NCBI GenBank assembly: GCA_018105865.1
Contig: CM030848.1
Span: forward strand, 2,321,001 to 2,385,000
Source of the DNA: Metaphire vulgaris
Taxonomy: Eukaryota > Annelida > Clitellata > Crassiclitellata > Megascolecidae
Direction: 5' to 3'
Length of the DNA stretch: 64,000 nucleotides
Under the pieces are notes generated by a model that was not told the origin of the DNA, did no database searches, and saw nothing but the letters and a program-made list of their open reading frames with translations. Shown in pieces: positions 21,928-32,627 of this stretch. Numbering within the stretch: position 1 is the stretch's first letter; each line of letters opens with the position of its first letter. The translations under genes were made by a program, and so were the position numbers.

Positions 21928-22714
21928 AAAGATGAATTTAGGCTTAGTCAGAGTTTATGGTAGTTTCTAGTATTGTTCATTAGGAACTGGAATTATGTAG
22001 CACCAGCATTACTTGACTATTGTGTTTAAAGTACTTTTGTGGGTTTCTTCCCTTCGCCTCCTCTTCTTCACTTCCTCCCAATCAATGCTTCATATGAAAT
22101 CGTATAGTTATTATTATAAGATAGCCATTATCAGCATTATTGCTTGCTAAGTCTAATCGTATCTGCATATAATCAGCGGCTTATCAATCGCAAAAGAATC
22201 GCATTTTCCGGTAAACTCACTACGGGTGGTCTTGAGTATGTTTAACAGTTTAAGTCGATATTGATCATCTACAACAGACCGCTTACACTTATTTTCAAAT
22301 GCGGATGCTACTAAAAATTGAATCATGCATTTTCACTTCAAATATGCCAATGATTTGCCATTGTTCTAGCACAGCTGATCCTTATTTAATGATCGTTGTT
22401 CTGATAATAATTGTTTCGACAAATGTCATGTTTTTCTCTGGCGCTTCGTCATAAGTCGTCTTTTTAATGTCGACTTATACACAGAGGATAAACTGATAGG
22501 CCTATTGAGATTTCTAATCCGGAAACGCATTTTATCGTCTGTTGGTAGTATCTTCCTCGTCACTTTAATGAAGGCCATCTCTTGTTGCTAAGGATAGCAT
22601 TCACTATATATTACTCTACTGAAGCATTTTTTCAACTATGCTTTCTCGTGGGAAATTGAAATCCGTTTTTCAGTTAATACCATCAAAGTAACGCCAAAAT
22701 GCCAAGTGCCAATG

Positions 22715-23410
22715 AAATAGATAGGTAGGAAATAAATTTATTGCCCATAGGATATCATTTCCAACCAATGCTATATACAGGTATAGATAGATAGGAAATA
22801 AATTTATTACCGGTTATAATTTTATTTCCTAGGAAATAAATTTATTACCCATGGGATATCATTTCATTTCCAACCAATGCTATACACAGGTATAGATAGA
22901 TAGGAAATAAATTTATTACCGGTTATAATTTTATTTCCTAGGAAATAAATTTATTACCCATGGGATATCATTTCATTTCCAACCAATGGTATACACAGGT
23001 ATAGATAGATAGGAAATAAATTTATTACCAGTTATAATTTTATTTCCTAGGAAATAAATTTATAACCGGCTATAATTTTATTTCCCAGGAAATAAATTTA
23101 TTACCCATAGAATATCATTTCCAACCAATGCTATACACAGGTATAGATAGACCGTAGACTAGGAAATAAATTTATAACCGGCTATAATGTTATTTCCCTG
23201 CCATCAGTAGGCTATATAGTTATGTGTAGATAGGTAGGAAATAAATTTATCACCCTTAGGATATGATTTCATTTCCAACCAATGCTATGCACAGGTATAG
23301 AAAGACAGAAGATAAGAAATAAATTTATTATCGGTTATAATTTTATTTCCCCACCAACAGCAGGCTATATAGTTATATGTAGAAAATAAAGTTATTGCCT
23401 GCTACTATCC
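22715..23410 (-). repeat. Right arm array, inverted ~115-bp units
   Basis: The complement of the left array: GGAAATAAATTTATTACCCA, GATATCATTTCCAACCAATG, CTATACACAGGTATAGATAG. About six units, some with an extra ATTTC insertion and thus slightly diverged from the left array. Confidence 0.92.
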
Positions 23411-23576
23411 GTATGCATTAAAGTGATTAAAGCTATTTTTAGATATTATGTTGATAGGCGGAAATAAATTTATACGGAAATAAATTTATACGTATGCCAC
23501 ATAATTTTATTTCCCTAGCAACCGCAGGCTCCGCCCAGGAAATAATTTTATGGCGGAAATAAATTTATACGACACC

Positions 23577-24243
23577 TGGTCAAACGATTGTGAAAATAAT
23601 GTTCAAACATCACACAAAACTCACCTCGGACTCAATGTGTAGTTAGTTGTACTGTATTGTGCATCCGTTTCATTAGTCTATTGAATTAGACCAGTACTGC
23701 TATGAATTTAGTACACAGTAACTTACCGACGCCTTGTATTTGCCCCGGAGCAAATATCAATTGGAGACAGAAAACCCAGAAAGAAATCTCAGCGAACATA
23801 TTCTATTGCTTGAATAGGTCTCAACTTTAACCGTGTATCATATACGTAGATACGGAACTATTATTATTAATAATGCTTCCGCGGTTTAGAATCAACAGAG
23901 GTCGACGTACTGTAACGAATCAACAATAGATAGTGACAAATTTAGATGTATATGACCTAAGTCAAAATTTCGAAACTTCTATCCCACAGTAATTAGTTGC
24001 GCTATTTCAAACGCGGATGCTAAAAATTCAGTATGTTTAGAGCAGAGTGAATTTGCCGTGCAGGCCATTTGATGTGATAATTAAATAGGAAGTGTGAAAG
24101 CGAACACAGATTGTTCTGAATTTGTGAGGTTCATTCATTTTTGCCTCAGTTGTTAAGTGTCTCGCCATGAAACGTAACGTGACTATATAGTGGACTAGCT
24201 AGGGAAATTATCTCAATGGGCGTTGAAGAATATTGCGGTGTTA
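23577..24243. other. No recognised gene
   Basis: AT-rich sequence with no domain or tandem repeat I recognise, between the foldback element and a LINE fragment. Confidence 0.35.
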
Positions 24244-25216
24244 CTTTGGCCTATACCTATGCCTTGGACAGACAGTGAAGGTGAGAATAGAGGGAGAACT
24301 GAATGAACCGTGTATGATTGGGAGAGGAGTGAGGCAGGGATGTCCACTATATATCACCGCTGCTGTTTAACATAATAATACATTGAAGAATTAGTACAAG
24401 AGGCGATGGGGAATACAGGTGAGGGAGTCAAAGTCGGAGGAGTACTACTAAAGGCGCTGCGCTTCGCAGACGATCAGGCCATGCTAGGAAGTAATCAAAA
24501 AGGGCTACAGGAAGTAATGGATAAACTGATACAAGTGTCAGAAAAGTATGGAATGAGAATCAATACAAGAAAGACTAAAGTTATGGTAATAAGTAAAAAA
24601 GAAGGAATGAGAGTGGAAATAAAGGTTTATGGACAGATCGCAGAGCAAGTGAAGGAATTTAGCTATCTAGGAAGTCTGATAACAACCGATGCCAGATGCA
24701 ATAAAGAGATAGGAAGACGTATAGCAGTAGCAAAGGAAGTTTTTATAAAAGAAAGGAGCTGATGCAAAGCAAACTATAACTAAACCTTAAAAAGAGATTG
24801 GTAAAAACATTGATATGGAGTGTGGCGTTGTATGGGGCGGAGACGTGGACAATGAGAAAGGAAGATATAAAACGATTAGAGGCTTTTGAAATGTGGATTT
24901 GGAGGAAAATGCTAAAAGTAAAATCCACAGAGCATAAGACAAATGAGGAAGTCATGAAGGAGATAGAGGAAGACAGAAGTCTGATAGATACAATCCGGAA
25001 AAGGCAGAGAAATTGGATGGGACATGTCCTCCGGCATGACTCTTTACTAAGAACAATAATCGAAGGAAAATGGAGGGAAAGAGAGTGAGAGGTAGACCGA
25101 GAAAGATGATGTTGGAGTGGATGATGAATAAAGGATATCAGGAACTCAAAGAAGAAGCAAGCAATCGATCGGAGTGGGAAAACTGGATACCTGGACCTGT
25201 CGAAAGACAGAAACAC

Positions 25217-25267
<51 letters not shown>
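24244..25267 (+). pseudogene. RTE-like LINE, 3' half, with GAT tail
   Basis: Pieces in order: a degraded GVRQGCPL-like stretch (24330), LRFADDQAML with the catalytic F-A-D-D (24460-24490), a conserved RINTRKTKVMV, FSYLGSLITTDARC (24660), then after a frameshift and a stop near 24765 VALYGAETWTMRKEDIKRLE, WIWRKMLKV, RNWMGHVLRHD, and RGRPRKMMLEWM. It is homologous to the fragment at 3140-4258 but a different subfamily. The copy ends in a perfect GAT repeat (25219-25267), typical of RTE-type tails. Endonuclease and RT fingers are missing. Confidence 0.87.
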
Positions 25268-25799
25268 CTTTGGTCGTTACTGCTTTCCTTTCAGCTCCCA
25301 AAACCCGGCGAGCACAAAATGGACTAATCTGCGGGAATAACCCCGAGTTACTTCCCTTTTTCTGGGGCTGCGTCCATTCGCTAATTGGCGAAAACAGAGC
25401 GCGACAAAGAGATATAAACAACGTTTTCCGGCTTCTGAGCCTCCTCAGCATAGGCAAAGTGGAGTTAATGTGAATGTTCATTTCACATTTTTTTCATTTA
25501 TGCGATGGTCATTTGTAAATGCAAATGTTACGGCAAGTGAACCGCACTCTGTGATAAGAATGGCAAATGTTAGTCATCAGCAGAACTTATAGTTACTTGT
25601 GACTAAACATTTGGACTCGTCAGTCATTGGCCTGAATTGAAATTGATTGGGTCTAAGGGCTATTGAATGTTCGTAGAAGTTCTTCGCGAAATAGCCAATA
25701 CGGCTTAACATGATATAGTGAAGTGTTGAATGGCGTGAACTGTTTTAACTTCCTCCTTCTTCTGCTTTGTCCAATAGCCTAACGTTATTTAATCGCCCG
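25268..25799. other. No recognised gene
   Basis: Sequence downstream of the LINE tail. An open frame read from the GAT repeat is a Met-run artefact, and I see no domain. Confidence 0.35.
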
Positions 25800-26003
25800 T
25801 TTACACTTTCTGCAATCAAACGAAATAAAACAGTTAAACAAACTCGCAGCATTACTCTACTAACTTTAATATTATAACCCTCTGTGAATTATTTGCCCGC
25901 CCCAATATCAGAACCAACCCATTTCAATTAAATGGACCAGTAAAACCCAAAAGTCCTTATGTGGGAATAATTAGAAACATAATTTCATATAAAATGAACT
26001 AGC

Positions 26004-26263
26004 CAGTGGCGTAAGGTGGGGGGAGGGCGGGGAACTTTGTCGACTGCCCCCGGACTCCGGAAGAGGGGGACTCCAGAAGAGTGGTATACTTATTATATGG
26101 ATTGACCTTTTTTCCGAGGATTTGCGAAGGGGGATATGTAGGGATGACCTTTTTTGCTTGTCACGGCATTTGAGAGCACGGTTGACCTTCTTATGCTTGT
26201 CAGCGGATTTGAGCACGGATGACCGATCCTCCCCCGGCTCCCAAAAGTCACGCTACGTCACTG
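26004..26263. mobile_element. hAT-type MITE with 8-bp target duplication
   Basis: Ends CAGTGGCGTA and TACGTCACTG; flanks GAACTAGC (25996-26003) and GAACTAGT (26264-26271). The duplicate block at about 2567-2585 reads AACTAGCCAGCTAAG without the insert, so the empty site is preserved. It contains two GCTTGTCA motif copies. Confidence 0.93.
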
Positions 26264-27462
26264 GAACTAGTCAGCTAAGCTGCAAGCAGGAGCACACTAT
26301 GATACGATAAACTCAAAATGAATTTAAACCTTGTTACTGTGTGTGTTGGGCTAGAAAATTTACATATTCATGCAATAATATGAGGACATTTTAAAATATC
26401 CCACTCAAATATGAGCCGCCTGAAGTGACCTCGAAATCTTAAAAATGATGAAGAGATACATTGCGGGGAGGTTGAACTGAAAATTAAACAAACAATAACA
26501 TTTTGAAATACAGGGGCCGTGTCTATAAATATGTCGAAAGAACCAGCTGCAAGAGCAATAGCAAGTTAATGTGTAAACGATTTGAAGAAAACTCGCGTTC
26601 AGTCTTTAAAGAGCTGACGCTTAGATTGTCAGAAAACAGCGTTTCAGAAATTCTAGGTAATCCATAATTTTGTACCTGCTGTGAAGCTAAGCCAAGTCTC
26701 AGTCTAAAATCTTTATGAATTTGTTTTAAATTGAGACATTTCAAGACACGAAATCATTTCTCTGTCAAAGAAAATGGACGGGTGCCACTCAGCTGTGTTT
26801 CTTTGCGATGAGAAAATAAGGCTTAACTAAATATCATGCAAATTTCAATTGCAAGAACAATTACGGAATGGTTGGCTCATCCTTTTCTATACTCACCGAT
26901 TTGTCAATTCCTGAAACAATGACGGGTATTCTATACGCGCAAAAACGAGTAACGAGACTGTTTCGGAAAGCTGCTATTGGAGGGATATTTTGAGTTTTTG
27001 ACACCCGTAACACCACCACCACCACCCACCCCACTCCACCCCACCCCAATTAGAGGTCGACACCACCCAAAATTTGGTAATGTGACAATGAAATGCATAC
27101 AAAATATACAAAATGCATACTAATTAGCCCTGAACATCCCCCAAATGGAGAAGGACGCCCCCAAGTTTTATTCTCGGATGACCTTTTTTGATTGTCAGCC
27201 TTTTCGGTAGAGACTTCCAAATTCCGACATCCCTCCAGATTCACAATCCTACAATCCTAGAAATAACCACACCCTAGATTTTCCCGACACCCCCCAAATT
27301 CACAATCCTAGAAATCTAGAAATAACCCTGTGCAATTGTCTGCCGCATATTCGAGCAACACAGAAAAACGATGGCTTGGCTAATTCATATTGCAGACTGC
27401 AGCAGAAATGCAGAGGAAACAGACAAACATTATTAACCGAAGAAGCAACGAGGAGAAAGTAT

Positions 27463-27650
27463 CAGTGGCGGCTCCACAGAGGGGGCCCGGAGGCCCGTGC
27501 CCCCTATTGAGTGCCCGGCCCTCAGTGGCCCCCCTGTTGGGATCCAATACTTAATACTACATACCTAACAACAAATGGTTGGCCCCCCATGAATAGAAGT
27601 TGCCACCCCAACGCCCCCTCCCCACTTGCCAAATCCTGGAGCCGCCACTG
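27463..27650. mobile_element. hAT-type MITE with perfect 8-bp target duplication and empty site
   Basis: Inverted ends CAGTGGCGGCTCC and GGAGCCGCCACTG; flanks GAAAGTAT on both sides (27455-27462, 27651-27658). The duplicate block near 7215 has GGAAGTATGGCACGG with no insert. Confidence 0.95.
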
Positions 27651-27862
27651 GAAAGTATGACACGGTTGAGGAATGTCTTAGAAGTCAAATTCCTCTTCCA
27701 CTATACCTCGTTATTTGCGCCTATACAAGGCGAATTTTTATTTCACGGCTCTGGAGTCTTACGATGAGGCCATAAACGAGTTCTTCGACGACGTGCGTGT
27801 GAATAATATGGCCAGTGGCCCGGAGAGTTTGATACCCGTGCTCGTCTCTAATAGCTTCTCTC

Positions 27863-27864
<2 letters not shown>

Positions 27865-27939
<75 letters not shown>
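27865..27939. repeat. TA microsatellite
   Basis: About 75 bp of TA with one interruption, absent from the duplicate block near 7435. Confidence 0.95.
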
Positions 27940-27943
<4 letters not shown>

Positions 27944-27980
27944 CGCATATTCAAGTAATACTTGGGCTCGTGTCCTTCAA

Positions 27981-28342
27981 TACATTTTGTTTTGCCATAT
28001 GGACAGATTCTGCAATTTGCAGAGACGTGACTTTACGCGTATGGTGCGTATGTCTCTTTGAATTTCTGAAATACCTCCGTATTCAATGCTACAAGAAATT
28101 GTCCGATTTGGACGTAAATTAATTATTCCAAGTTACAAAGACGCAGATCTAGGCCTGCAGAAGACGCATTTCGTGCACCTTCTTACCTGCAGGAAATGGT
28201 ACAGTTAAGTAAATTGACACAACGCAGCGTTACATAAAAGTGGAGTCAATTGTCGTCTGTGAGAAAATCCATTATTTAAAACTTCAGTTTCTCGAATGCA
28301 TATCTTTAAATCAGTTTGAATGAATTTCTTATCGTGTTTGAG

Positions 28343-28345
<3 letters not shown>
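27981..28345. other. No recognised gene
   Basis: Unremarkable AT-rich sequence up to the TAA microsatellite. Confidence 0.35.

Positions 28346-28428
<83 letters not shown>
28346..28428. repeat. TAA microsatellite, insertion site of the LTR element
   Basis: A perfect TAA run of about 83 bp. TAA-like repeats resume at 33527-33580 on the other side of the LTR retrotransposon, which therefore inserted into this array. A 5-bp target duplication (AATAA) is compatible but not provable in repetitive flanks. Confidence 0.95.
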
Positions 28429-28430
<2 letters not shown>

Positions 28431-29300
28431 TGGCGAACCGGGCCTATCGAGGTTCCTACGCCTCCTAAACTCAAGATGGCTCCGCCCGGTTCGGCGCACA
28501 CGGGGTTATGACTCACTCTAAAGGCACGTGGTCGTTCGTCTTAGCTTTTTGGCTAAGATCTCAGGCTCTCTTACCACCACTTGCACTACGCGCACTTTAC
28601 CTGCACTCCGTTCCTATATTCCACACTTAATCCCTCTTTCAATGTATCGTCTTTCCTCTCCCTTAACTCTCCGTGCACCTTACTCCTCTCCGTGCACCTT
28701 ACCTTTCACTGTGCACCTTGCCTCTCGCCGTACACCTTGCCTCTTACCGTGCACCTTGCCTCTCACCGTGCACCTTGCCTCTCCCCGTGCACCTTACCTC
28801 TCACCGTGCACCTTGCCTTTCTCCACACCTTCGCACTGCACCTCTCGCAATGCACTTCTCGCAATGCACCTTCGCAATGCACTTCTCTCAATGCACTTAA
28901 TCTCAAGGGTGCTTCCTTAACCTCAGGGTGCACTCTTCTTACGGGTGCATAGGGTGCATAGTGCACTATCCTTACATGCACTTATATGGACCTTCTTACC
29001 ATCACACGCCGCCTCGGCCATCGGTCCTGATCTGTGGCAGAACCGGCTATTTATACTGTTTCTGCCGCATGCACTCATCCTGCTAGCTCACACTCATCAC
29101 TGCTCTCTAATTGCTGCGCGCCATTCACTAATCGTCTACCACTCAGCCTGTCTTTCCTTTATGCAATCTATTATTATTATATTGGGCCTGACTACCTATG
29201 CGGGCGGCTACCTGTCAAAGGATTAAGCTCATGAATTATTAATGGCTCACTTGCGTCTATTGCTAATAAGGGTTCTACGCTATTATCTAAATTCGCTACA
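28429..29300 (-). repeat. 3' LTR of the gypsy-type element
   Basis: Minus-strand 3' LTR. It carries an internal array of about ten short units of the form GTGCACCTTGCCTCTCACC. Open frames in it translate to repeated His-Leu-Cys patterns and are not genes. Confidence 0.93.
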
Positions 29301-29596
29301 CCACCCCGGACTTATTGCAGGGATGGACCCCATCCCTCATTTAATTAAAAATCGTGTGTGGGGATCCTATGTGTGTACAATTATGCATTTCAACATATTT
29401 TTATACAAGTGCACATCAGTTAACAATACAATGTCCATAAAACAATTTACATCACTAAGCAAGCTAAATAACATAATTTTAAACAATAACACAAGTTTAA
29501 ACAATAACACAATTTTAAACATATTCAGTCCACATCGTCTTCTCTTTAATCGCTTCTTTATCTGCAATTAACAAAGTACAAATTATGTTATGCAAT

Positions 29597-32374
29597 TTAA
29601 TCATTATATCTGGCTGGCCTCCTTCTCACTCTTTGAGGTCTCTGTTGTCTGACTTCTGATTCTCCAAGTCTCTCGGGTATTTCTACAGGTTCTTCCTCTG
29701 GTTCTGCGGGTGCTCTGTCGATTAAGTTCCTCGGTTCTCTTTCTGACACTGACTCCATAGTGTGCTTAGTTTCGTCTTCTATCGGTGCACTCTTCTCCTC
29801 ACGAGACTTGTACAGCAACATCTTATCTAAGTGCGTTACGAAGATTTTCCCTCGTGGCTTCTTCTGCACTCGAAAATTGAGCGGTCCTGTACGTTCCAAG
29901 ACAATGTAAGGGCCCTCATAGAATTTCTGCCATTTAGGGTACAACCCTCCCCTTCTTCTGGGCACGAATATCCATACTTCATCACCCACTGAAAATCTCT
30001 TTTCACGCACTCTCAGGTCATACTTGTCTTTGCGTCGCTTCGCTTCTGTCTTTAGATTTTCCCTCACAACTGCGTAAGCGTCGGTGAATTTCTCCTTCAA
30101 ATCTTCTATAACTTCGTGATGTAAACGAGGTTGAGACCTTAACGATTGTCGAATTGGGTTTGCCGCGCCTGTATCGATCTTGTGTTGGGTAACCTTGCAG
30201 TGTCCTAAATCATTCTCGTCCAGCGAGAACACATCGATATATTCAAGCAACAACAACTGCAACTCGACCTTGTTCTTATCTGGTATCTCGGCTTCAGATT
30301 CGTTCAACATTCCTTTCACAGCTTCCATCGCTTTTGACATTGGCGTGTCTTCCACTCTAGTCGACTTTTGGCTCTCTAGTACTTCCACAGGGTGTACGGT
30401 GCCCAAACTATCATTCTGGTACAGCACCGCGGGTGCATCATTCAGGTTCATCACCCTCACGGTAGCTACGTTCGCACTTCCTAATACGACTCTTGCTGCG
30501 TGCACCCCGGACTTAATCTCTCGGTACTCAGTCATCCAAGCTGACGATGACCTGTCTTGCCTTGCACCTTGTACTACTCTTATCGGCACATCCATTTCTG
30601 ACTTAGGAGGGATCACTATCCTCTCAGCTACTTGCACTCGTCTGCACTGAAGTGTACTAGTCTCAGTTATCGATGGTATTCTCCTTCTCCCGATATATAC
30701 CGCAGCATTAGCGAAATTAATCCAACAGTGGTTCTCCGTGAGAAAATCCATTCCCAAGAGTATTTCCGTCACTTGCTCGCATACAATGAAGTTAACGTCC
30801 CTACGACACTTCCGAGCAAATCTCACAGGTATTGTCACCTGTCCGACCACCGTTATCTCACTTCCATTTGCTGCTCGTAACACCTGAGGTGCTGGATCTA
30901 GCCTCAATCCTTCTGCTAAACTCACTGGTAACAAGCTTACCTCTGAACCCGTGTCAATAAGGCACTTCTGCTCTTGATCGTTAATCATACCTTTGATATA
31001 CACTGATCTTTTCTTGCACTTCCCTCCGGTCATTCTTACTATGCTTCGGTTCTCAATTATCCTCCTGGGTGCTGTGCTTCCAGTCCTTCTGCACTCTTTT
31101 GCTAGATGTCCAATGCCCTGGCACTTATAACACTGCACCTTACTCTTCCAATTGAACTCAGGTCGATTCCTTTGATTGCCATAATCTATCGTTTTCGGCA
31201 CCGTGACTGCCATATCTCTAGACGCTTGCACTTGTTCTCTCGTCTGTCTGGGCACTGCACCTTCTGCCCTTAACCACTGTCGTTCCATATTGGCTTGCCA
31301 TTTCTCCATGCTAAGCTTCTGTTCCGACATGAAGTCTCTCACATGCTTCATCAATTCCTCTGTCGCGCTCTCCTCATTCGTGGCTCTAACCTGTCGCTGA
31401 TTATCCAGCTGCCTTCTCGCACTTGCGGGCACTTCCTCCGCTGCTCTCTTATAGCTTTCTAACCTCAACGCCACCTTATACGTCTCGTCTAAAGACCGTG
31501 GCTCTCTTTCCCTGACTTTGAGCGAAAGCTCCTTATCCCACATAGCTTCCAGAAAAGCGTCTCTCGCCACTATCTCAGTCGTGTCATTTATCGGTCCTGG
31601 GAAAGCTAAAGCTACGAGCTTCCGTATATCGTGCAGCAGCTCCGACAAGCTCTCTTTATACCCTTGCTTCCGGCACCGCAACTGCGTACGGAAAGTCTCT
31701 TGCTGCGCCTCCAATCCGTACCTTTGCCTTAATCTACTTATCAATTCCTTGTACGTCACGTCTTCTCTGGCACCAAAATCCCATAACAGCTGTGCTGGAC
31801 CCTTTTCCAAAGCACACTGCAAAAAAGCTCCTTTATCCACGTCTGTCCACTCATTATACCTGGCACAGACCTCGAACTGACGTATGAACGTCTCCAACGG
31901 TATTGTACCGTCAAACTTATTTGGCTTCATCGGCGTACGCTTTACAGCTTCACGCCATGATCCTAGTTCTTCCGCCCTTACTAATTCAAACCTCGGTGTA
32001 ACTGCACTCCTATCCGGTGTTTGAGGCAGTTGTCTACTCGTCCGTTTTGGACGCGCACCGGTGCTCACTAACCCTGGTTCGAAGTTAGCATCTTCCATCT
32101 TCACCTTCACTGATTCTAGTTGGTCCCGACTCAATGGAACCCTTCTTTCTTGAGACAACGACTCAAGCCTTGCTTTACTGCGGGCACTTTCGGGTGCCCG
32201 TCCTCGCCCGAATCCACGGAAACTATCCTCGTACGTGTCGTAATGGTCGATAGCCCGCCTACGGTGCTTTGCTTCTCCGACACCTTTTCCTGACAGGACG
32301 ACTGTCGCTATCTCTGTGTCAAAGGTCGCGAGGTCTAACTCCATATCCACATCCGGTTGCATGGCTTCGGCCAT
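29597..32374 (-). CDS. Gag-protease polyprotein fused in frame to an integrase C-terminal tail
   Basis: A 925-codon uninterrupted frame starting at the ATG at 32374. Residues ~1-400 are gag (capsid-like region with IRQFEVCARYNEW and LRQRYG segments). A CCHC zinc knuckle, CYKCQGIGHLAKEC, is at about residue 415. The retropepsin active site DTGS is at about 473, with the flap/ILG-like LLGMDFL near 543. Reverse transcriptase begins (HKIDTGAANPIRQSLR, about 735-750) but stops after some 20 residues. The frame then jumps into the integrase C-terminus: EAKRRKDKYD, then VGDEVWIFVPRRRGG, YEGPYIVLERTGPLNFRV and VTHLDKMLLY. The RT, RNase H and integrase catalytic domains, normally about 700-800 residues, are absent without loss of frame. 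The product could still make capsid and protease but not copy or insert itself. Confidence 0.9.
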   Translation of the reverse strand: MAEAMQPDVDMELDLATFDTEIATVVLSGKGVGEAKHRRRAIDHYDTYEDSFRGFGRGRAPESARSKARLESLSQERRVPLSRDQLESVKVKMEDANFEPGLVSTGARPKRTSRQLPQTPDRSAVTPRFELVRAEELGSWREAVKRTPMKPNKFDGTIPLETFIRQFEVCARYNEWTDVDKGAFLQCALEKGPAQLLWDFGAREDVTYKELISRLRQRYGLEAQQETFRTQLRCRKQGYKESLSELLHDIRKLVALAFPGPINDTTEIVARDAFLEAMWDKELSLKVREREPRSLDETYKVALRLESYKRAAEEVPASARRQLDNQRQVRATNEESATEELMKHVRDFMSEQKLSMEKWQANMERQWLRAEGAVPRQTREQVQASRDMAVTVPKTIDYGNQRNRPEFNWKSKVQCYKCQGIGHLAKECRRTGSTAPRRIIENRSIVRMTGGKCKKRSVYIKGMINDQEQKCLIDTGSEVSLLPVSLAEGLRLDPAPQVLRAANGSEITVVGQVTIPVRFARKCRRDVNFIVCEQVTEILLGMDFLTENHCWINFANAAVYIGRRRIPSITETSTLQCRRVQVAERIVIPPKSEMDVPIRVVQGARQDRSSSAWMTEYREIKSGVHAARVVLGSANVATVRVMNLNDAPAVLYQNDSLGTVHPVEVLESQKSTRVEDTPMSKAMEAVKGMLNESEAEIPDKNKVELQLLLLEYIDVFSLDENDLGHCKVTQHKIDTGAANPIRQSLRSQPRLHHEVIEDLKEKFTDAYAVVRENLKTEAKRRKDKYDLRVREKRFSVGDEVWIFVPRRRGGLYPKWQKFYEGPYIVLERTGPLNFRVQKKPRGKIFVTHLDKMLLYKSREEKSAPIEDETKHTMESVSEREPRNLIDRAPAEPEEEPVEIPERLGESEVRQQRPQRVRRRPARYND

Positions 32375-32627
32375 TTTCTATACATCCCTTAAGACTGGGT
32401 GCTTTAATCAAGGTGCTTGACACCCCGGTGCAAGCACTCAACACGACCTCGGGTGCTCCTCTGGTCTATACTACTTTCCAACCGCGACCTTACTCTACTT
32501 GGTGTGATTTACCCTTCTAAGACCTTCTCTTACTGCACTCAGTGCGCTTTACCCTTATGCAGCCTACCCCAACTCTGCTTAGTGCGCTTTGCCCTTATGC
32601 AGCCTACCCCACTTCTGGTACCAATTA

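Larger units (their letters stand above)
18292..23576. mobile_element. 5.3-kb foldback structure with oppositely oriented repeat arrays
   Basis: The termini mirror each other: GGTGTCGTATAAAATTATTT at the left, and in reverse GGTGTCGTATAAATTTATTT at the right. The arms are arrays of a ~115-bp unit (19120-20240 and, inverted, 22715-23410). The unit itself contains the terminal-like word TATAAATTTATTTCC facing GGAAATAAAATTATA around CCTAGG. The centre contains nested hAT elements and a second MITE. No own gene is visible and no target duplication can be recognised, so the mobilising enzyme is unknown. Confidence 0.72.
25800..27980. repeat. Duplicated block, right copy (partner 2390-2740 plus 6590-7480)
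   Basis: This copy keeps the two parts of the left block adjacent, showing that the left copy was later split by about 3.8 kb. It has itself gained two hAT MITEs (26004-26263 and 27463-27650), an AC-rich insert near 27000-27330 and a TA microsatellite (27865-27939). Confidence 0.85.

Noticed and set aside
28528..28981. His/Cys/Leu-repeat open frames in the LTRs (also 32727-33208)
   Set aside because: They are translations of the short tandem units within the LTR and are present identically in both LTRs.
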